Shown: piece by piece, positions 22,744 through 33,115 of the stretch
Numbering within the stretch: the stretch's first letter is position 1
How the letters are laid out: each line of letters begins with the position of its first letter
The notes under the pieces: model-generated
Told to the model about the DNA's origin: nothing
Seen by the model: the letters and a program-made list of their open reading frames with translations, nothing else
Databases searched by the model: none
NCBI GenBank assembly: GCA_916700875.1
Contig: CAKAKS010000034.1
Span: 15,152,695-15,216,694, forward strand
DNA: 64,000 bases
Direction of reading: 5' to 3'
Origin: Sebastes aleutianus
Lineage: Eukaryota; Chordata; Actinopteri; Perciformes; Sebastidae
Position numbers and translations under genes: made by a program

Positions 22744-23270
22744 GCTTTCCCAGCTAGATTGACAATAAGGGGGTTCTGAGCAGTTTACACAACAGAAGTG
22801 CTCGCCATTTAAACGCCTGAAAAATGCAATTCCTGCAGAAATCTCCAAATGTCAAAAGTTTTTGATTCCAAATCACAGCATGTCTTTTTCTATAGTGTTC
22901 CTCAAGGTCTTGGTGTCTTAATGTGGTATTTTGGAGGGATTATTGATCATTTTTTATCAATTCTCGAGTAGTAAAAAAATGGTTAAATTTTGCACCAAAT
23001 CTGTGTAACAAATGGTATCAACCCCAAAAATTGCTGCAACAACTTATGAGACATAATAGAGCATGGGGATGACCATCATATACTTCTATCATAATGTTCT
23101 GAATCTCAAATTAATCTCCAGGTTCTCAGCTTTCAGATTATGTACACCACTTCTATGTGACATCTACTGTTGACCTGCTATCTCCCCCTAAAGATGGTGC
23201 CTCAGAAGCACCAAAACAGACGAGTTACAGTTCATGTTGTTTCTAAAGCTTCCCCCGAGGCTAAGAGGTA

Positions 23271-23273
<3 letters not shown>
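22744..23273. other. no gene seen
   Basis: Ordinary sequence with no exon or repeat recognised. Confidence 0.3.
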
Positions 23274-23310
<37 letters not shown>

Positions 23311-23447
23311 CAACAAAAACGTGACTCTGTGTTTGGGTGTGTGTGTGGCGGTGAACCTTTGTCTCTGATCGACGCCTGCTATCAATTATTTAACCAGACA
23401 CTACCTGCTATCACTGAACAAACACAAACACACATATTATGATTAAC

Positions 23448-23521
<74 letters not shown>

Positions 23522-23560
23522 TGTGCGTGTGTGTGTGTGTGTATGCGTGTGTGTTTGTGT
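23274..23560. repeat. CA run (23274-23307) and compound GT/GC array (23452-23560)
   Basis: The second array is GTGTGT, then GTGC units, then GTGTGT again. All open frames across it are dinucleotide artefacts. Confidence 0.9.
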
Positions 23561-23679
23561 GTGTCATTTTGCTTTTGGGCACTTTACTCTCTGGCAAAAC
23601 ACACTCACACAGATACTGAATATACACAGCCGAGGCTCAGTCTCACATAAAGCTGGACAATAATTATATTATTATTAAT

Positions 23680-23830
23680 AATCAAATAGAAGTATCCTCA
23701 TACAACGGTTCATATGTCCAGCGTCAATTTACGCTCCAATCTTTTCAAAATAAACTTCCGTCTTCACAGGAAACAGCTTAGTTTGGATTAAGAAACAAAA
23801 CCACTTGGGTAGCCCCGGGCCACACAGGGA
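23680..23830. repeat. dispersed teleost repeat, related to 59130-59440
   Basis: Shares ATCCTCATACA, the CAATTT(A/C)CGCTC segment, AAATAAACTTCCGTCTTCAC and AGGAAACA(G/A)CTT with the sequence at 59130-59300. No ends defined. Confidence 0.45.
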
Positions 23831-25400
23831 ACGTGAGCAGCGCGTGGCGTGTTGTAGAACATGCAGTGACTTGGAGAGCTCCATGAATGAATATAGTACG
23901 GGGTTTTAATTTTGGATCATTACTATTATTTACAAATGAGCACATGTTTCTTAACCTTTCTCTGCCTAAAATAAATATAAATTACATTTATAATGAAAAA
24001 AAATTGGTCATTATGAAAGGCAAATTCTATGTAGAAAGAAAGGGCTAACAGCAGCAGAAACGCCACACGCGTGAGATACGCAGCAGTTCAAGAAGGCAGC
24101 AGTCACGTACCGGCCCAGTCTGGCCCGAGCATTAGGGTTAGGAATGGGTCGTGGTTAAGTAATACCAAACCGGAAGTGGTGTAACTTAAGTGCGGAATTT
24201 CCGTGGCAAAAACTACTCAAAAATAACAACGAGCAAGTGGGCGTGTCGATGACATTTCTATCATGCGGCTGGCGCTAAACTTGAAGAAAAGAAACATCCA
24301 AGGGTGAAGAAAATGAATCATTTACACGAAGACGCTAATGAAAATGTTTCAAATGATTCAGGAACTTCTGTCGGTAAGGACCAACGTTGAATCTCAGTTG
24401 TCGATGACCAAATTATGAACCTTCTACGTGACCGCGGTGTAATCGTGTCATGTCCTGCACGCTCTACCCAGACGCCACCCTTCATCTAAACGGAGTATTT
24501 CCAGCAGGTGAGAATGTGCCTGACTTCGGACAACGTCCGGACCTGATTCTCTGGACGCTGTCTGGAGTTCATATGAGAAAACAGCTTCGATGTGCTCTGA
24601 GTTTTTAGTTGTTTTTGAGCCACTGATTCTAGCAGCGTCCCATCACCCCATGTTTCACGAAACTAAACTGCAGTGAGTCTACATCTGACCCCTTTACATC
24701 CTGATAGCAATACAATCTGACTGAACCTTTAGGGAAGAGAAAAGTAAAAAATAAGAGCAGAAAACAGCAGTAAAGAAACAAACAGAAAGTAGAACAACAG
24801 CAAGATGAACAACTGAACTGGACTCAACTTAATTGCTCTGGATTGAAGCCGGTTGCAGAAACAGATAAACACAGACAGTAATTTGTTCTTCTTCTGTTGT
24901 ATCTCTGCTGCTGCTGCTGCTGCAGGTCAAACAGAGCGGAGCTGCTGACCTTCACCTCCAGCTACTCCTGCTGCTCCTCCTCTCACTTCCAGCTCATTTT
25001 CAGACTCACTCTTCAGACACAAGTTTGTTTCCTGAGTAGTTCGGGAGGTGTAATCATCATCACTGCCAGTTTGATTTCTCACACAAGAACTCCTCTGAAG
25101 CTTGGACTGATTGTTTGTTAGCTTAGTTTGTTTTTAATGTTTATTTTGTTGTTATTTTATTTTAGTCAACTTTTTTTGGCATACTGAATTATTATTTACA
25201 ATGCATACGGAGCATCTTTGGCTCAAACATATCTTTCAGGATAAAAGTTATATATTTTTTCTGGTTTCAGTTTGAACCTTTAGCGGTGGTTAATAAAATG
25301 ATTGGCCTCAGTATCAGCAGATAATAAATATTAAAGGACATACCTAGTTGTATTGTATATACCTGATAAAGATCGTTTCAACATCTGAGTTGACCGTGAC
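23831..25400. other. no gene seen
   Basis: No recognisable exon. A GCT repeat near 24905 gives a short serine/cysteine-rich frame that I do not believe. Confidence 0.3.
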
Positions 25401-25476
25401 GTGACGGGGTTTTATTCTTTTAGCGCAGCAGCAGCGTCCGGGGGTGAGCTGTCGGCAGGTTGATGCATCAGATGAG

Positions 25477-25490
25477 ATGTGGACACGGAG
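25477..25490 (+). CDS. possible first coding exon of the deaminase gene (tentative)
   Basis: ATGTGGACACGGAG is followed directly by a consensus donor GTAAGC. It ends two bases into a codon, and the deaminase exon at 28240 starts with the one base needed. The spliced reading would begin MWTRRYFIPNMQF and stay open. No signal peptide would result. The alternative is that translation starts at the internal ATG at 28256 and this sequence is noncoding. Confidence 0.3.
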
Positions 25491-27005
25491 GTAAGCAGCT
25501 GTTAACTGCTGTAACATGGACAGTCAGTCCACAGTAATGGTTTCATGATGGAGGTGCAGTGCTCGGTAAATCATTTAGCTGCAGCTCCAGAGCTCCACTG
25601 GAGGATTTATCTGATCGGATGGGCTCCGCGTCGCCGGTCTGAAACTCGACAAACAACACTTGACCTCTCCATTCTGTAATTAAATTTAAAAACTAATCTT
25701 TATTTACATCTTTAGTGTCCTGATGCACCACTTGTGTATTCACACTTTTGTATTCTTTCAGTATATTTTAATTTAATATATAACAAATTAGAAATCAAAC
25801 TCCAACAATATCCAAATCCCTTTTTTTTGGTACTATTTTCTGCCCTTTAAATACGAAGAGATTGATCTTTATTTGCTGTCCTACTTGAAAACTACTTGAA
25901 ATATAACTGAACAATTGAATATGATTATTGCTTTGGTTTGTCAAGAAGAAAATACGGCACAGTATGAAATAAAAGTTTCATTACCCTTCATAACTAATAA
26001 CAAGTCTGCCGATATATGTTATATGTTAAGATTTGTTATCATTTTACATTCACCCCCCTTGGGGATGGTTTAATTTACATATTATAGTACAGATTCCACG
26101 CTAAATAAACTTTAATGTTGATGCACAAGTATTTATCTCTGTATATCTTCTGCAACATTTTTGATTATTCATTTTTTAACCACAAAGACGAAGATGTATA
26201 TTTTCTAAATGTGTTGTGAAACAAAGCATGGAATGAGGAAAAGCCCTGAAAATGACGACAAACAGCAGTCGGTCATAACTTTTGGTGACAAATACCTCAT
26301 AATGCTTCAAAATATTGTATTAATTACACATTGATTTGGCTTTAAAATTGACTGGATGTGTATTTGTTGGATGCATTATCAACAACATTTCAATCTTTTT
26401 TCACATTTTCAAGTTGTTACTCTTATTTTCAAACCGTTGAAGTTGCAATCACATAAACAGCTGCAGCACGGCTGCAGTAACACAGATGTTCATGTGGGTT
26501 AAAACAGGTTTTAAACGTGCCGAGTCTTTCAGGATGAACATGAAACCTTAAAGGTCACGTTGTTGAACCCCCTGAGCAACAGGAGCTTAACGTCTCCCTG
26601 GTTATAAAATAAAATCTCATCAGAGATTTCCGCTCTCGCTCTCGCAAACCAATTAACCCAAAAATTAATCATTTTAAAAAATTTGGCGGGTTCAAATGTT
26701 TTGTTTATCTCTGTGGAAGTCTATCTGATGTCTGGTTCCCACTTCTAACGAGGCTTGTGAGCCAAACGACATTGGTATCACGTGGTATCTTTGGGTTGTC
26801 AGTTAGTGTGGAAAAAGTAAATGCTATGTAACGGAGGAGGGAGAATGTGACATCTAGTGGCTGAATGTTATCAATAGCACCTTTAACACAGACATTTGCT
26901 GTAATTGTAATTACAATAATTGGGATATTGAGCCAAATGTTTTGCTGTACAGTACAAAGGCAGTCTACAAGTATGACCCTTATGTATGCGTTCAGTATTT
27001 TCTAG
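25491..27005. other. presumed first intron or upstream region of the deaminase gene
   Basis: A+T-rich, with no exon recognised. The block AATGTGACATCTAGTGGCTG near 26850 resembles a fish dispersed repeat. Confidence 0.3.
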
Positions 27006-27580
27006 GTCAATCGATTGAAATATTTAGTCACAATTAATCGCATGATTTTCCATAGTTAAACACGATTAATCGCAAATAAAAAAAATTGTATCTTTCCAAA
27101 ATGTACCTTAAAGGGAGATTTGTCAAGTATTTAATCCTCTTGTCAACATGGGAGTGGACAAATATGCTGCTTTACGCAAATGTATGTATATATTTATTAT
27201 TGGAAATCAATTAACAACACAAAACAATGACAGATATTGTCCAGAAACCCTCACAGGTACTGCATTTAGCATAAACATATGTGATTATCATAAAGTGTGC
27301 ATGTCTGTAAAGGAGAGACTCGTGGGTACCCATAGAACCCATTTACATTCACATATCTGGAGGTCAGAGGTCAAGGGACCCCTTTGAAAATGGACATGAC
27401 AGTTTTTCCTCACCAAAATTTGCGTTTGAAGCGTTATTTAACCTCCACGATAAGCTAATAAGACATGGTTGGTACCGATGGATTCTTTAGGTTTTAGGTT
27501 TTCTAGCTTTAAAACTGAGCTTGCTAGAACCTAAAAAATGTGTTAAAGAAATTAGTGGCGTTAACTCGTTAGTATTGTGT
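27006..27580 (-). mobile_element. GGGCTGTCAA-type MITE, copy F
   Basis: Reverse orientation: GTCAATCGATTGAAATATTT, then TTAAAGGGAGATTTGTCAAG, AACATGGGAGTGGACAAATA, GTGGGTACCCATAGAACCC, CGTTATTTAACCTCC and AAGAAATTAGTGGCGTTAAC. The terminal AGGGCTGTCAA is eroded at both ends. Confidence 0.75.
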
Positions 27581-27859
27581 TTACTAAGTATTTTCTTAGT
27601 TTTGATGGAGAGATGTGTTGCCTAAACAGAATGAAAATCACCTTCAGCAAGTTCAGTAGGATTATCTTCACACATTAGTTTGCATGCCGTAACCTTGTTT
27701 TGGCCAACAATAGTCACATAATGTGAGTTAGTAGTGATGTTCTTTTGCCCTTTCTTCCCATCAGTTGTTATTGTCATGTCCCAACCCGACATCATTGGCC
27801 TTTATCAGACTCAATAGTTGCTAGCATGGCTAAAGGGAGGATGGTAAGGGCAGTCTAAG

Positions 27860-28130
27860 CAATGAAATATCTCCACAACTATTAGATGGATTGCGATGAC
27901 ATTCACAACAGACATTCGTGGTATCCAGAGGATGAACCCTAATGACTTTGGTGATCCTCTGACTTTTCATCTAGCGCCACCATCAGGGCAAACTTTTAAT
28001 GTCTTCAATACTTTGGTTCATGACCAAATACCTGCAGAACTGGTGCTAATTAGCAAATCTTACCACGCTAACACACAACTGTTACTATGAGCCTGTTAGC
28101 ATGTTGGTGTTAGCATTTTCTGAATCTCTT
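27860..28130. repeat. dispersed teleost repeat (GATGAACCCTAATGACTTTG family), copy 1
   Basis: Contains CAACTATTAGATGGATTGCG, CCAGAGGATGAACCCTAATG, ACTTTGGTGATCCTCTGACT, CTAGCGCCACCATCAGGGC and GAGCCTGTTAGCATGTTGG. The right two thirds are almost identical to 37032-37230. It ends about 110 bases before the deaminase acceptor. Confidence 0.7.
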
Positions 28131-28239
28131 AAAATCAAACCCATCCATCTATTTATTCTTCTACTCCATCTCCATCCAAACCTTGTATCTATACTCTGAC
28201 CCAAGATAACACTTTGTGTGTGTCTGTTTCCATTGTCAG

Positions 28240-28798
28240 GTACTTCATACCCAACATGCAGTTCAGTTTGGCTGCAAACATCCCAGTGGACCAGAACCAG
28301 CTTAAGAATGCCTTCAATGCAGACGATCCTGACGTTGTGGAAGATACGGTTAAAAGTGGTGAAGTGTACGAAGGTACCAATGTGGTTGAAGCAACATTTA
28401 AAAGAGTTGAACTGCCTGGCAGAGTGTATACTGATCATGCAGAGTACCGTGTACTGGAGAAAATACATGATTTAGCTACCAGGAGTGAGGGTAATATTCT
28501 GATCTTCTATTCCTACCTTTCTCCATGTGGTGCTAAGTGTGCAAGCAAGACCCATCCCTACAGTATCTTAAAGAAACTTAAAGACACCATTGACGGTGCC
28601 AAATGGAACGACAGAGCTTTTGTGTTTTCCAAAGTATTTGATGGTAAGACCATTGACGAGAAAGATATTAAAGGGAGCCTTGAAAATCTTGGAGAATCTG
28701 TTGGTCAAAACAACATATTCCGTTGCTACACGTCAAACAAAAGATGCATCAAGTGCTTCATCGATGGAAAACTTGCAGCTGAGTGTTTTAAAAACTAG
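28240..28798 (+). CDS. cytidine-deaminase-fold protein (AID/APOBEC-like or toxin-like deaminase family)
   Basis: Acceptor CATTGTCAG at 28239; stop TAG at 28796-28798. From the internal ATG at 28256 the product is 180 residues. It carries the zinc-dependent deaminase signature HAE at residues 61-63 (zinc ligand H61, proton-shuttle E63) and SPCGAKC with C91 and C95 as the other ligands. The PC-x3-C spacing falls in the PC-x(2-4)-C range of AID/APOBEC-like enzymes. A hydrophobic strand, ILIFYSYL, precedes the SPC motif as in the deaminase fold. A third cysteine cluster, RCIKC, lies near residues 163-167. No signal peptide or membrane segment is visible. By family knowledge it should deaminate cytosine or another base; the substrate is unknown. 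It is not a CDA, ADAR or canonical APOBEC. Fish lineages of novel AID/APOBEC-like deaminases (NAD/SNAD groups) are the best guess. Confidence 0.75.
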
Positions 28799-29056
28799 GC
28801 ATTTAAATGTGTCTAAGCCTCAACAAGGGGCGTAGGGGAGTAGAAGTGATTGAGGTCCAACTGATGGAGACCCGAACACAAACACAACTGGATAAATTGT
28901 GTTTTTAAAAAGATTATATATGCTTAACAACACGCTTTCTCCTTTTAACTAAGCTTATTGCACCGACATAAACTCTGTATTTACAGTACTAATGTCATTG
29001 TACTCTGTATCTCTGTAAAGCATTGTTATGTTTGTTTTTTTTCCCCACATTAAAGC
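28799..29056 (+). other. 3' UTR of the deaminase gene with poly(A) signal
   Basis: Non-repetitive sequence follows the stop. The hexamer ATTAAA occurs at about 29049, followed by a T/G-rich stretch, as expected for a polyadenylation site about 250 bases after the stop. Confidence 0.5.
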
Positions 29057-30390
29057 TTGGCTCAGCATCGACTCTGGTCATTTTCTATTCTGTGTGTCAA
29101 TAATTAGTATGTATGTCTGTCTGACAGATTTTGATGATTGAATGGATCGTTTTGCATGTGACGGCTCAAACGATGAAGAGATGTTTAGTAGTTGTGAAGA
29201 GGACGAGAACTTCACTGAGAATCAACTCGTCAGTTTTAATCAGCGAGACATGTGCAAGTGGTTATTGTACTTACTCTTCTGTACATGTGCCAAAGCGCGT
29301 GCAATTTGCTTGAATGAATGAGAAATTAAAACCTGTTGTGAACAACAAACTAATTGTTCAGAGGTTTAAAGTTATTGTTTTGAAAAAAACATATTTCTCA
29401 TTCAAAAATTGAGCCAAAGCGAATGAGAAAAACTGTGAAACACTGATATGGTTGCACATATGAAGAAATCCTAAATACTATAAATGCATTTTGCTCAATG
29501 AATTGCTAAAATAACCATTTAAGAATTTTGAACCACAATATCAAATGCAAGAAAAGGTCTTGCAGAGTATTGTTACTTTTATATCATAGGTTAATAAAAA
29601 ATGCTTTTGTAATAAATCAAAATACATTGTGTCAATGTGGAGGAATACACTTCTTAGTTTAACTGTTTTTATTTGTGAAGTTAAACACAGCAACCAGCTG
29701 GGGGGGTACAGGGGGTCTTTACGGGAAGATATCAGGTCAGCAGTAAATGTCACATAGAAGTGTGGAAGCTGGGAACCTGAAAACTAATTTGAGATGCAGC
29801 TCAGCACTGTTTGTCAATTTGCTCTAGTCATGAATCAGAATAAAACATTAATTAACTAATTAATCAAACTATATTGTGAAAGTGTAAAACAGCTTAGAAC
29901 ATTATGATAGAAGTTACACAGATTTGGTGCTAAATGTAACCATTTTTAAACCAAGATCTCGAGGAACACCATAGAAAAAGCAAAACTGAATGCCACATAG
30001 GTACTTTTAGTGTAAATAAGGTGCCAGAGTGCATAAAAAAGCATCAAAATAGACTAACAGATTTTGTTTATTAAATCTCCCGGACCCCTGGATGTGCTTA
30101 AATCCCCCAAAATGCTTGTATTTACTAATTAATTTATGATTAACTAAATAAGTAATTAATAATTTACTTAACCAAAATGCAGTTGCAGCTATTAAATACA
30201 TAAAGTATCTGATTTATCTGTCATATAGGCCTAGTGTCAATCCTTTTGCCAAGTTCATTTAGTTAATAAATTAAGTTAATAAGTCAAAGAATTTCAAAAT
30301 AAAGATGAATTATGGGCCTTTAAATGTTTATTCATTTCATTGTTGCCTGTATTAATGTTTGTTTATAAGCTAGACCCTGGCTTCCTGTCA
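29057..30390. other. intergenic, A+T-rich, no gene seen
   Basis: No exon or well-defined repeat recognised. Confidence 0.35.
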
Positions 30391-30393
30391 TTT

Positions 30394-30548
30394 TGTGACA
30401 TCACATTGCGTTGTCATGGAAATCACATTGCGTTGCCATGGAACTCACATCATGTCATGGGAATGGAAATGGCTTTGATCTGATTTTGTGATGTCACAAT
30501 TTTGTGATGTCACCATTAAAGGCGTTGATCTGATGTTGTGATGTCATC
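30394..30548 (+). promoter_or_regulatory. cluster of CRE/ATF-like TGATGTCA sites upstream of the coiled-coil gene
   Basis: TGTGACATCACA at 30394, TGTGATGTCACA at 30487, TGTGATGTCACC at 30503 and TGTGATGTCATC at 30537. Between them lies a duplicated CACATTGCGTTGTCATGG / CACATTGCGTTGCCATGG unit. The sites differ from the palindromic CRE by one base. The role is inferred only from position. Confidence 0.3.
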
Positions 30549-32634
30549 ATTCCTTTCATCTCTAATTCTGGAGTCCAGCTTCAGAGCCAGCCAGAGACAG
30601 TTCTTGACAGTTACTTCACAAGTCCAGTCAAGTGGATTTGCCACAGAGACTCAGAGCAGCAGTCTTTTACAGATAAGGACAGCTAGAGAGACACAGATAA
30701 GTCTCTCATTCTCTCTCAGTCTGCTACAGAGAACTACATTCAGTCTTCATCAAGGCAAACCAGCCCCTGAGAAAAATATGCATCGGGCTAAACTGGCACT
30801 TCTGCATTATTTGCATGAGGGCAAACCGCCACCTCGGCTACCTTCGAATCAGGGCAGACCGGCACCTCTACCAAGTTGGCATCAGCGCAAACTGTCACCT
30901 CGACCAACTGTGCATCAGGAAAAACTGGCGCCTCTGCCAAGTTTGCATCAGGGCAAACCAGCACTCAAAGAGACCACTAGCCAGCTGCAGCTCAAAGGAG
31001 GTGAACTCCTAGACAGCGAGACAGTCTGGCAGGGAAGATTCAAAGATTGGGAGGACAGATTTGCAAAGGACCCGGCCGAAAAAGAACAAGCCCGGAAGAC
31101 ACTGCAGCTGATACTCCAGAATAAGGTGGACCAGGTGCAGGATGAGCTCCACCGCAGGGTCAATGAAGTAGAGGGTCTCTCTCAAAAACTCAAAGAGACC
31201 AGCCAGCTGTCGCTCAAAGGAGGTGAACTCCTAGACAGCGAGACAGTCTGGCAGGAGAAATTCAAAGCTTTGAAGGACAGATCTGCAAAGGACCTGGCCG
31301 AAAAAGAACAAGCCCAGAAGACACAGCAGCTGGAACTCCAGAAAACGGTGGACCAGGTGCAGGATGAGCTCCACCGCAGAGGTGATAGAATAGAGTTTCT
31401 CTCTCAAAAACTCAGAGAGACCAATAGCCAGCTGCAGCTCAAAGGAGGTGAACTCCTAGACAGCGAGACAGTCTGGCAGGACAAATTCAAAGCTTTGAAG
31501 GACAGATCTGCAAAGGACCTGGCCGAAAAAGAACAAGCCCAGAAGACACAGCAGCTGGAACTCCAGAAAACGGTGGACCAGGTGCAGGATGAGCTCCACC
31601 GCAGAGGTGATAGAATAGAGTTTCTCTCTCAAAAACTCAGAGAGACCAATAGCCAGCTGCAGCTCAAAGGAGGTGAACTCCTAGACAGCAAGACAGTCTG
31701 GCAGGACAAATTTAAAGCTTTGGAGGACAGATCTGCAAAGAAGCTGGCCAAAAAAGAACAAGCCTGGAAGACACAGCAGCTGGAACTCCAGAAAACGGTG
31801 GACCAGGTGCAGGATGAGCTCCACCGCAGAGGTGATAGAATAGAGGTTCTCTCTCAGAAACTCAGAGAGACCAATAGCCAGCTGCAGCTCAAAGGAGGTG
31901 AACTCCTAGACAGCAAGACAGTCTGGCAGGACAAATTCAAAGCTTTGAAGGACAGATCTGCAAAGAAGCTGGCCAAAAAAGAACAAGCCTGGAAGACACT
32001 GCAGCTGGAACTCCAGAAAAAGGTGGACCAGGTGCAAGATGAGCTCCACCACAGGGACAATGAAGTAGAGGGTCTCTCTCAAAAACTCAAAGAGACCACT
32101 AGCCAGCTGCAGCTCAAAGGAGGTGAACTCCTAGACAGCGAGACAGTCTGGCAGGAAAAATTCAAAGCTTTGAAGGACAGATCTGCAAAGAAGCTGGCCA
32201 AAAAAGAACAAGCCTGGAAGACACTGCAGCTGGAACTCCAGAAAAAGGTGGACCAGGTGCAGGATGAGCTCAGTAAGACAGTCTGCAAGAATGCCCAGAC
32301 GCTGGCCAATAATCAACAGCTGGAGAAACAATTACAAAAGGTGCAAGAGGAGAATAAGGACCTGGCCGAAAAAGTCCAACGGATGCACACAAGAGTGAGA
32401 CAGATGGAGGTTGACCTGGCCAACAAACAACATCGCTGGGAGACCAAAATCAAACAGTTGGAGAAGGACAACGAGGACTTGGAGGAGCTCTGTCTGAATC
32501 TGAACAAGAAGAGGGGTTTCTTTTCCCGCAAGAGGGACACCGAGGACAGACAGGAAGAGTTACAGAAGTTGAAAAGCAAAATGCATGACAAGAAGATGAA
32601 AAAGGAAGAGAAGAGAAGGAGAAAGCTCAGATGA
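30541..32634 (+). CDS. coiled-coil protein with six 75-residue tandem repeats
   Basis: An uninterrupted 697-codon frame from the ATG at 30541; the ATG at 30778 (MHRAKLALLHYLHEGKPPP) is an alternative start. Residues ~1-75 are Ser/Thr-rich. Residues ~75-140 hold four to five imperfect 11-residue units of HQGKPAPLPSL type. Residues ~140-580 hold six repeats with phase markers at 30991, 31213, 31438, 31663, 31888 and 32113, a 225-bp period after a first spacing of 222. Each repeat contains QLQLKGGELLDSETVWQ, AKKEQAWKTLQLELQKK-like and VDQVQDELHRR segments, all heptad-rich. The C-terminus is a further non-repeated, highly charged coiled coil. No membrane segment or enzyme motif. Probably a structural or cytoskeletal protein; I do not recognise the family. 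Lack of introns suggests a retrogene or a young lineage-specific gene. Confidence 0.7.
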   Translation: MSSFLSSLILESSFRASQRQFLTVTSQVQSSGFATETQSSSLLQIRTARETQISLSFSLSLLQRTTFSLHQGKPAPEKNMHRAKLALLHYLHEGKPPPRLPSNQGRPAPLPSWHQRKLSPRPTVHQEKLAPLPSLHQGKPALKETTSQLQLKGGELLDSETVWQGRFKDWEDRFAKDPAEKEQARKTLQLILQNKVDQVQDELHRRVNEVEGLSQKLKETSQLSLKGGELLDSETVWQEKFKALKDRSAKDLAEKEQAQKTQQLELQKTVDQVQDELHRRGDRIEFLSQKLRETNSQLQLKGGELLDSETVWQDKFKALKDRSAKDLAEKEQAQKTQQLELQKTVDQVQDELHRRGDRIEFLSQKLRETNSQLQLKGGELLDSKTVWQDKFKALEDRSAKKLAKKEQAWKTQQLELQKTVDQVQDELHRRGDRIEVLSQKLRETNSQLQLKGGELLDSKTVWQDKFKALKDRSAKKLAKKEQAWKTLQLELQKKVDQVQDELHHRDNEVEGLSQKLKETTSQLQLKGGELLDSETVWQEKFKALKDRSAKKLAKKEQAWKTLQLELQKKVDQVQDELSKTVCKNAQTLANNQQLEKQLQKVQEENKDLAEKVQRMHTRVRQMEVDLANKQHRWETKIKQLEKDNEDLEELCLNLNKKRGFFSRKRDTEDRQEELQKLKSKMHDKKMKKEEKRRRKLR

Positions 32635-32943
32635 AACCAACAGATGAGAAGGTGGAGGTCAACCTTGAGGAGCAGACGGAGAAGAGGATGAAGTCTTTCT
32701 TGAGCCGTCAGTGTGACGGCGAGAATCAGGTAGAGGAGGCTGCTGGTTGTTCAGCTCAGGCTCCTCCTCCCTTCTCCTCTCCTACCTCCCTCCAACCCCA
32801 CCTCCCTCCTTCATCCACATCACCAGATGACTTCATCATTTCCCATCCCCCTCCATGTTCCCTCCTTCCTGCGTGGTTGATCCCGGTGCTCAGGTTCCCT
32901 TCCACAAAATCCACTTCATCATCAAGAAAATACAAAAAGTGAC
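32631..32943 (+). CDS. downstream frame, likely continuation of the coiled-coil protein after a frameshift
   Basis: A 103-codon frame starting ATGAAACC overlaps the upstream stop by four bases (ATGA). Its first 30 residues (KPTDEKVEVNLEEQTEKRMK) are charged and helical like the end of the upstream protein. Reading this frame backwards gives EEKEKAQM in place of EEKRRRKLR, so a one- or two-base slip in the GAGAAGAGAAGGAG tract would fuse the two. The rest is Pro/Ser-rich (APPPFSSPTSLQPHLPPSS). The end is encoded by the first unit of an 83-bp tandem repeat. Whether it is a sequencing error, mutation or separate uORF-like frame cannot be told from the sequence. Confidence 0.4.
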
Positions 32944-33115
32944 TTTTCTGTAAGGGGTTTCTCCTGAATGCTCAGGCTTCCCTTCCACAAAATCCACTTC
33001 ATCATCAAGGAAATACAAAAAGTGACTTTTCTGTAAGGGGTTTCTCCTGAATGCTCAGGCTTCCCTTCCACAAAATCCACTTCATCATCAAGGTTTCTCC
33101 TGAATGCTCAGGAAG
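32890..33115. repeat. 83-bp tandem repeat, 2.7 copies
   Basis: CCTTCCACAAAATCCACTTC starts at 32898, 32981 and 33064, with an exact 83-base period. Units share AAATACAAAAAGTGACTTTT and AAGGGGTTTCTCCTGAATGC. The first unit overlaps the last codons of the frame ending at 32943. Confidence 0.9.
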
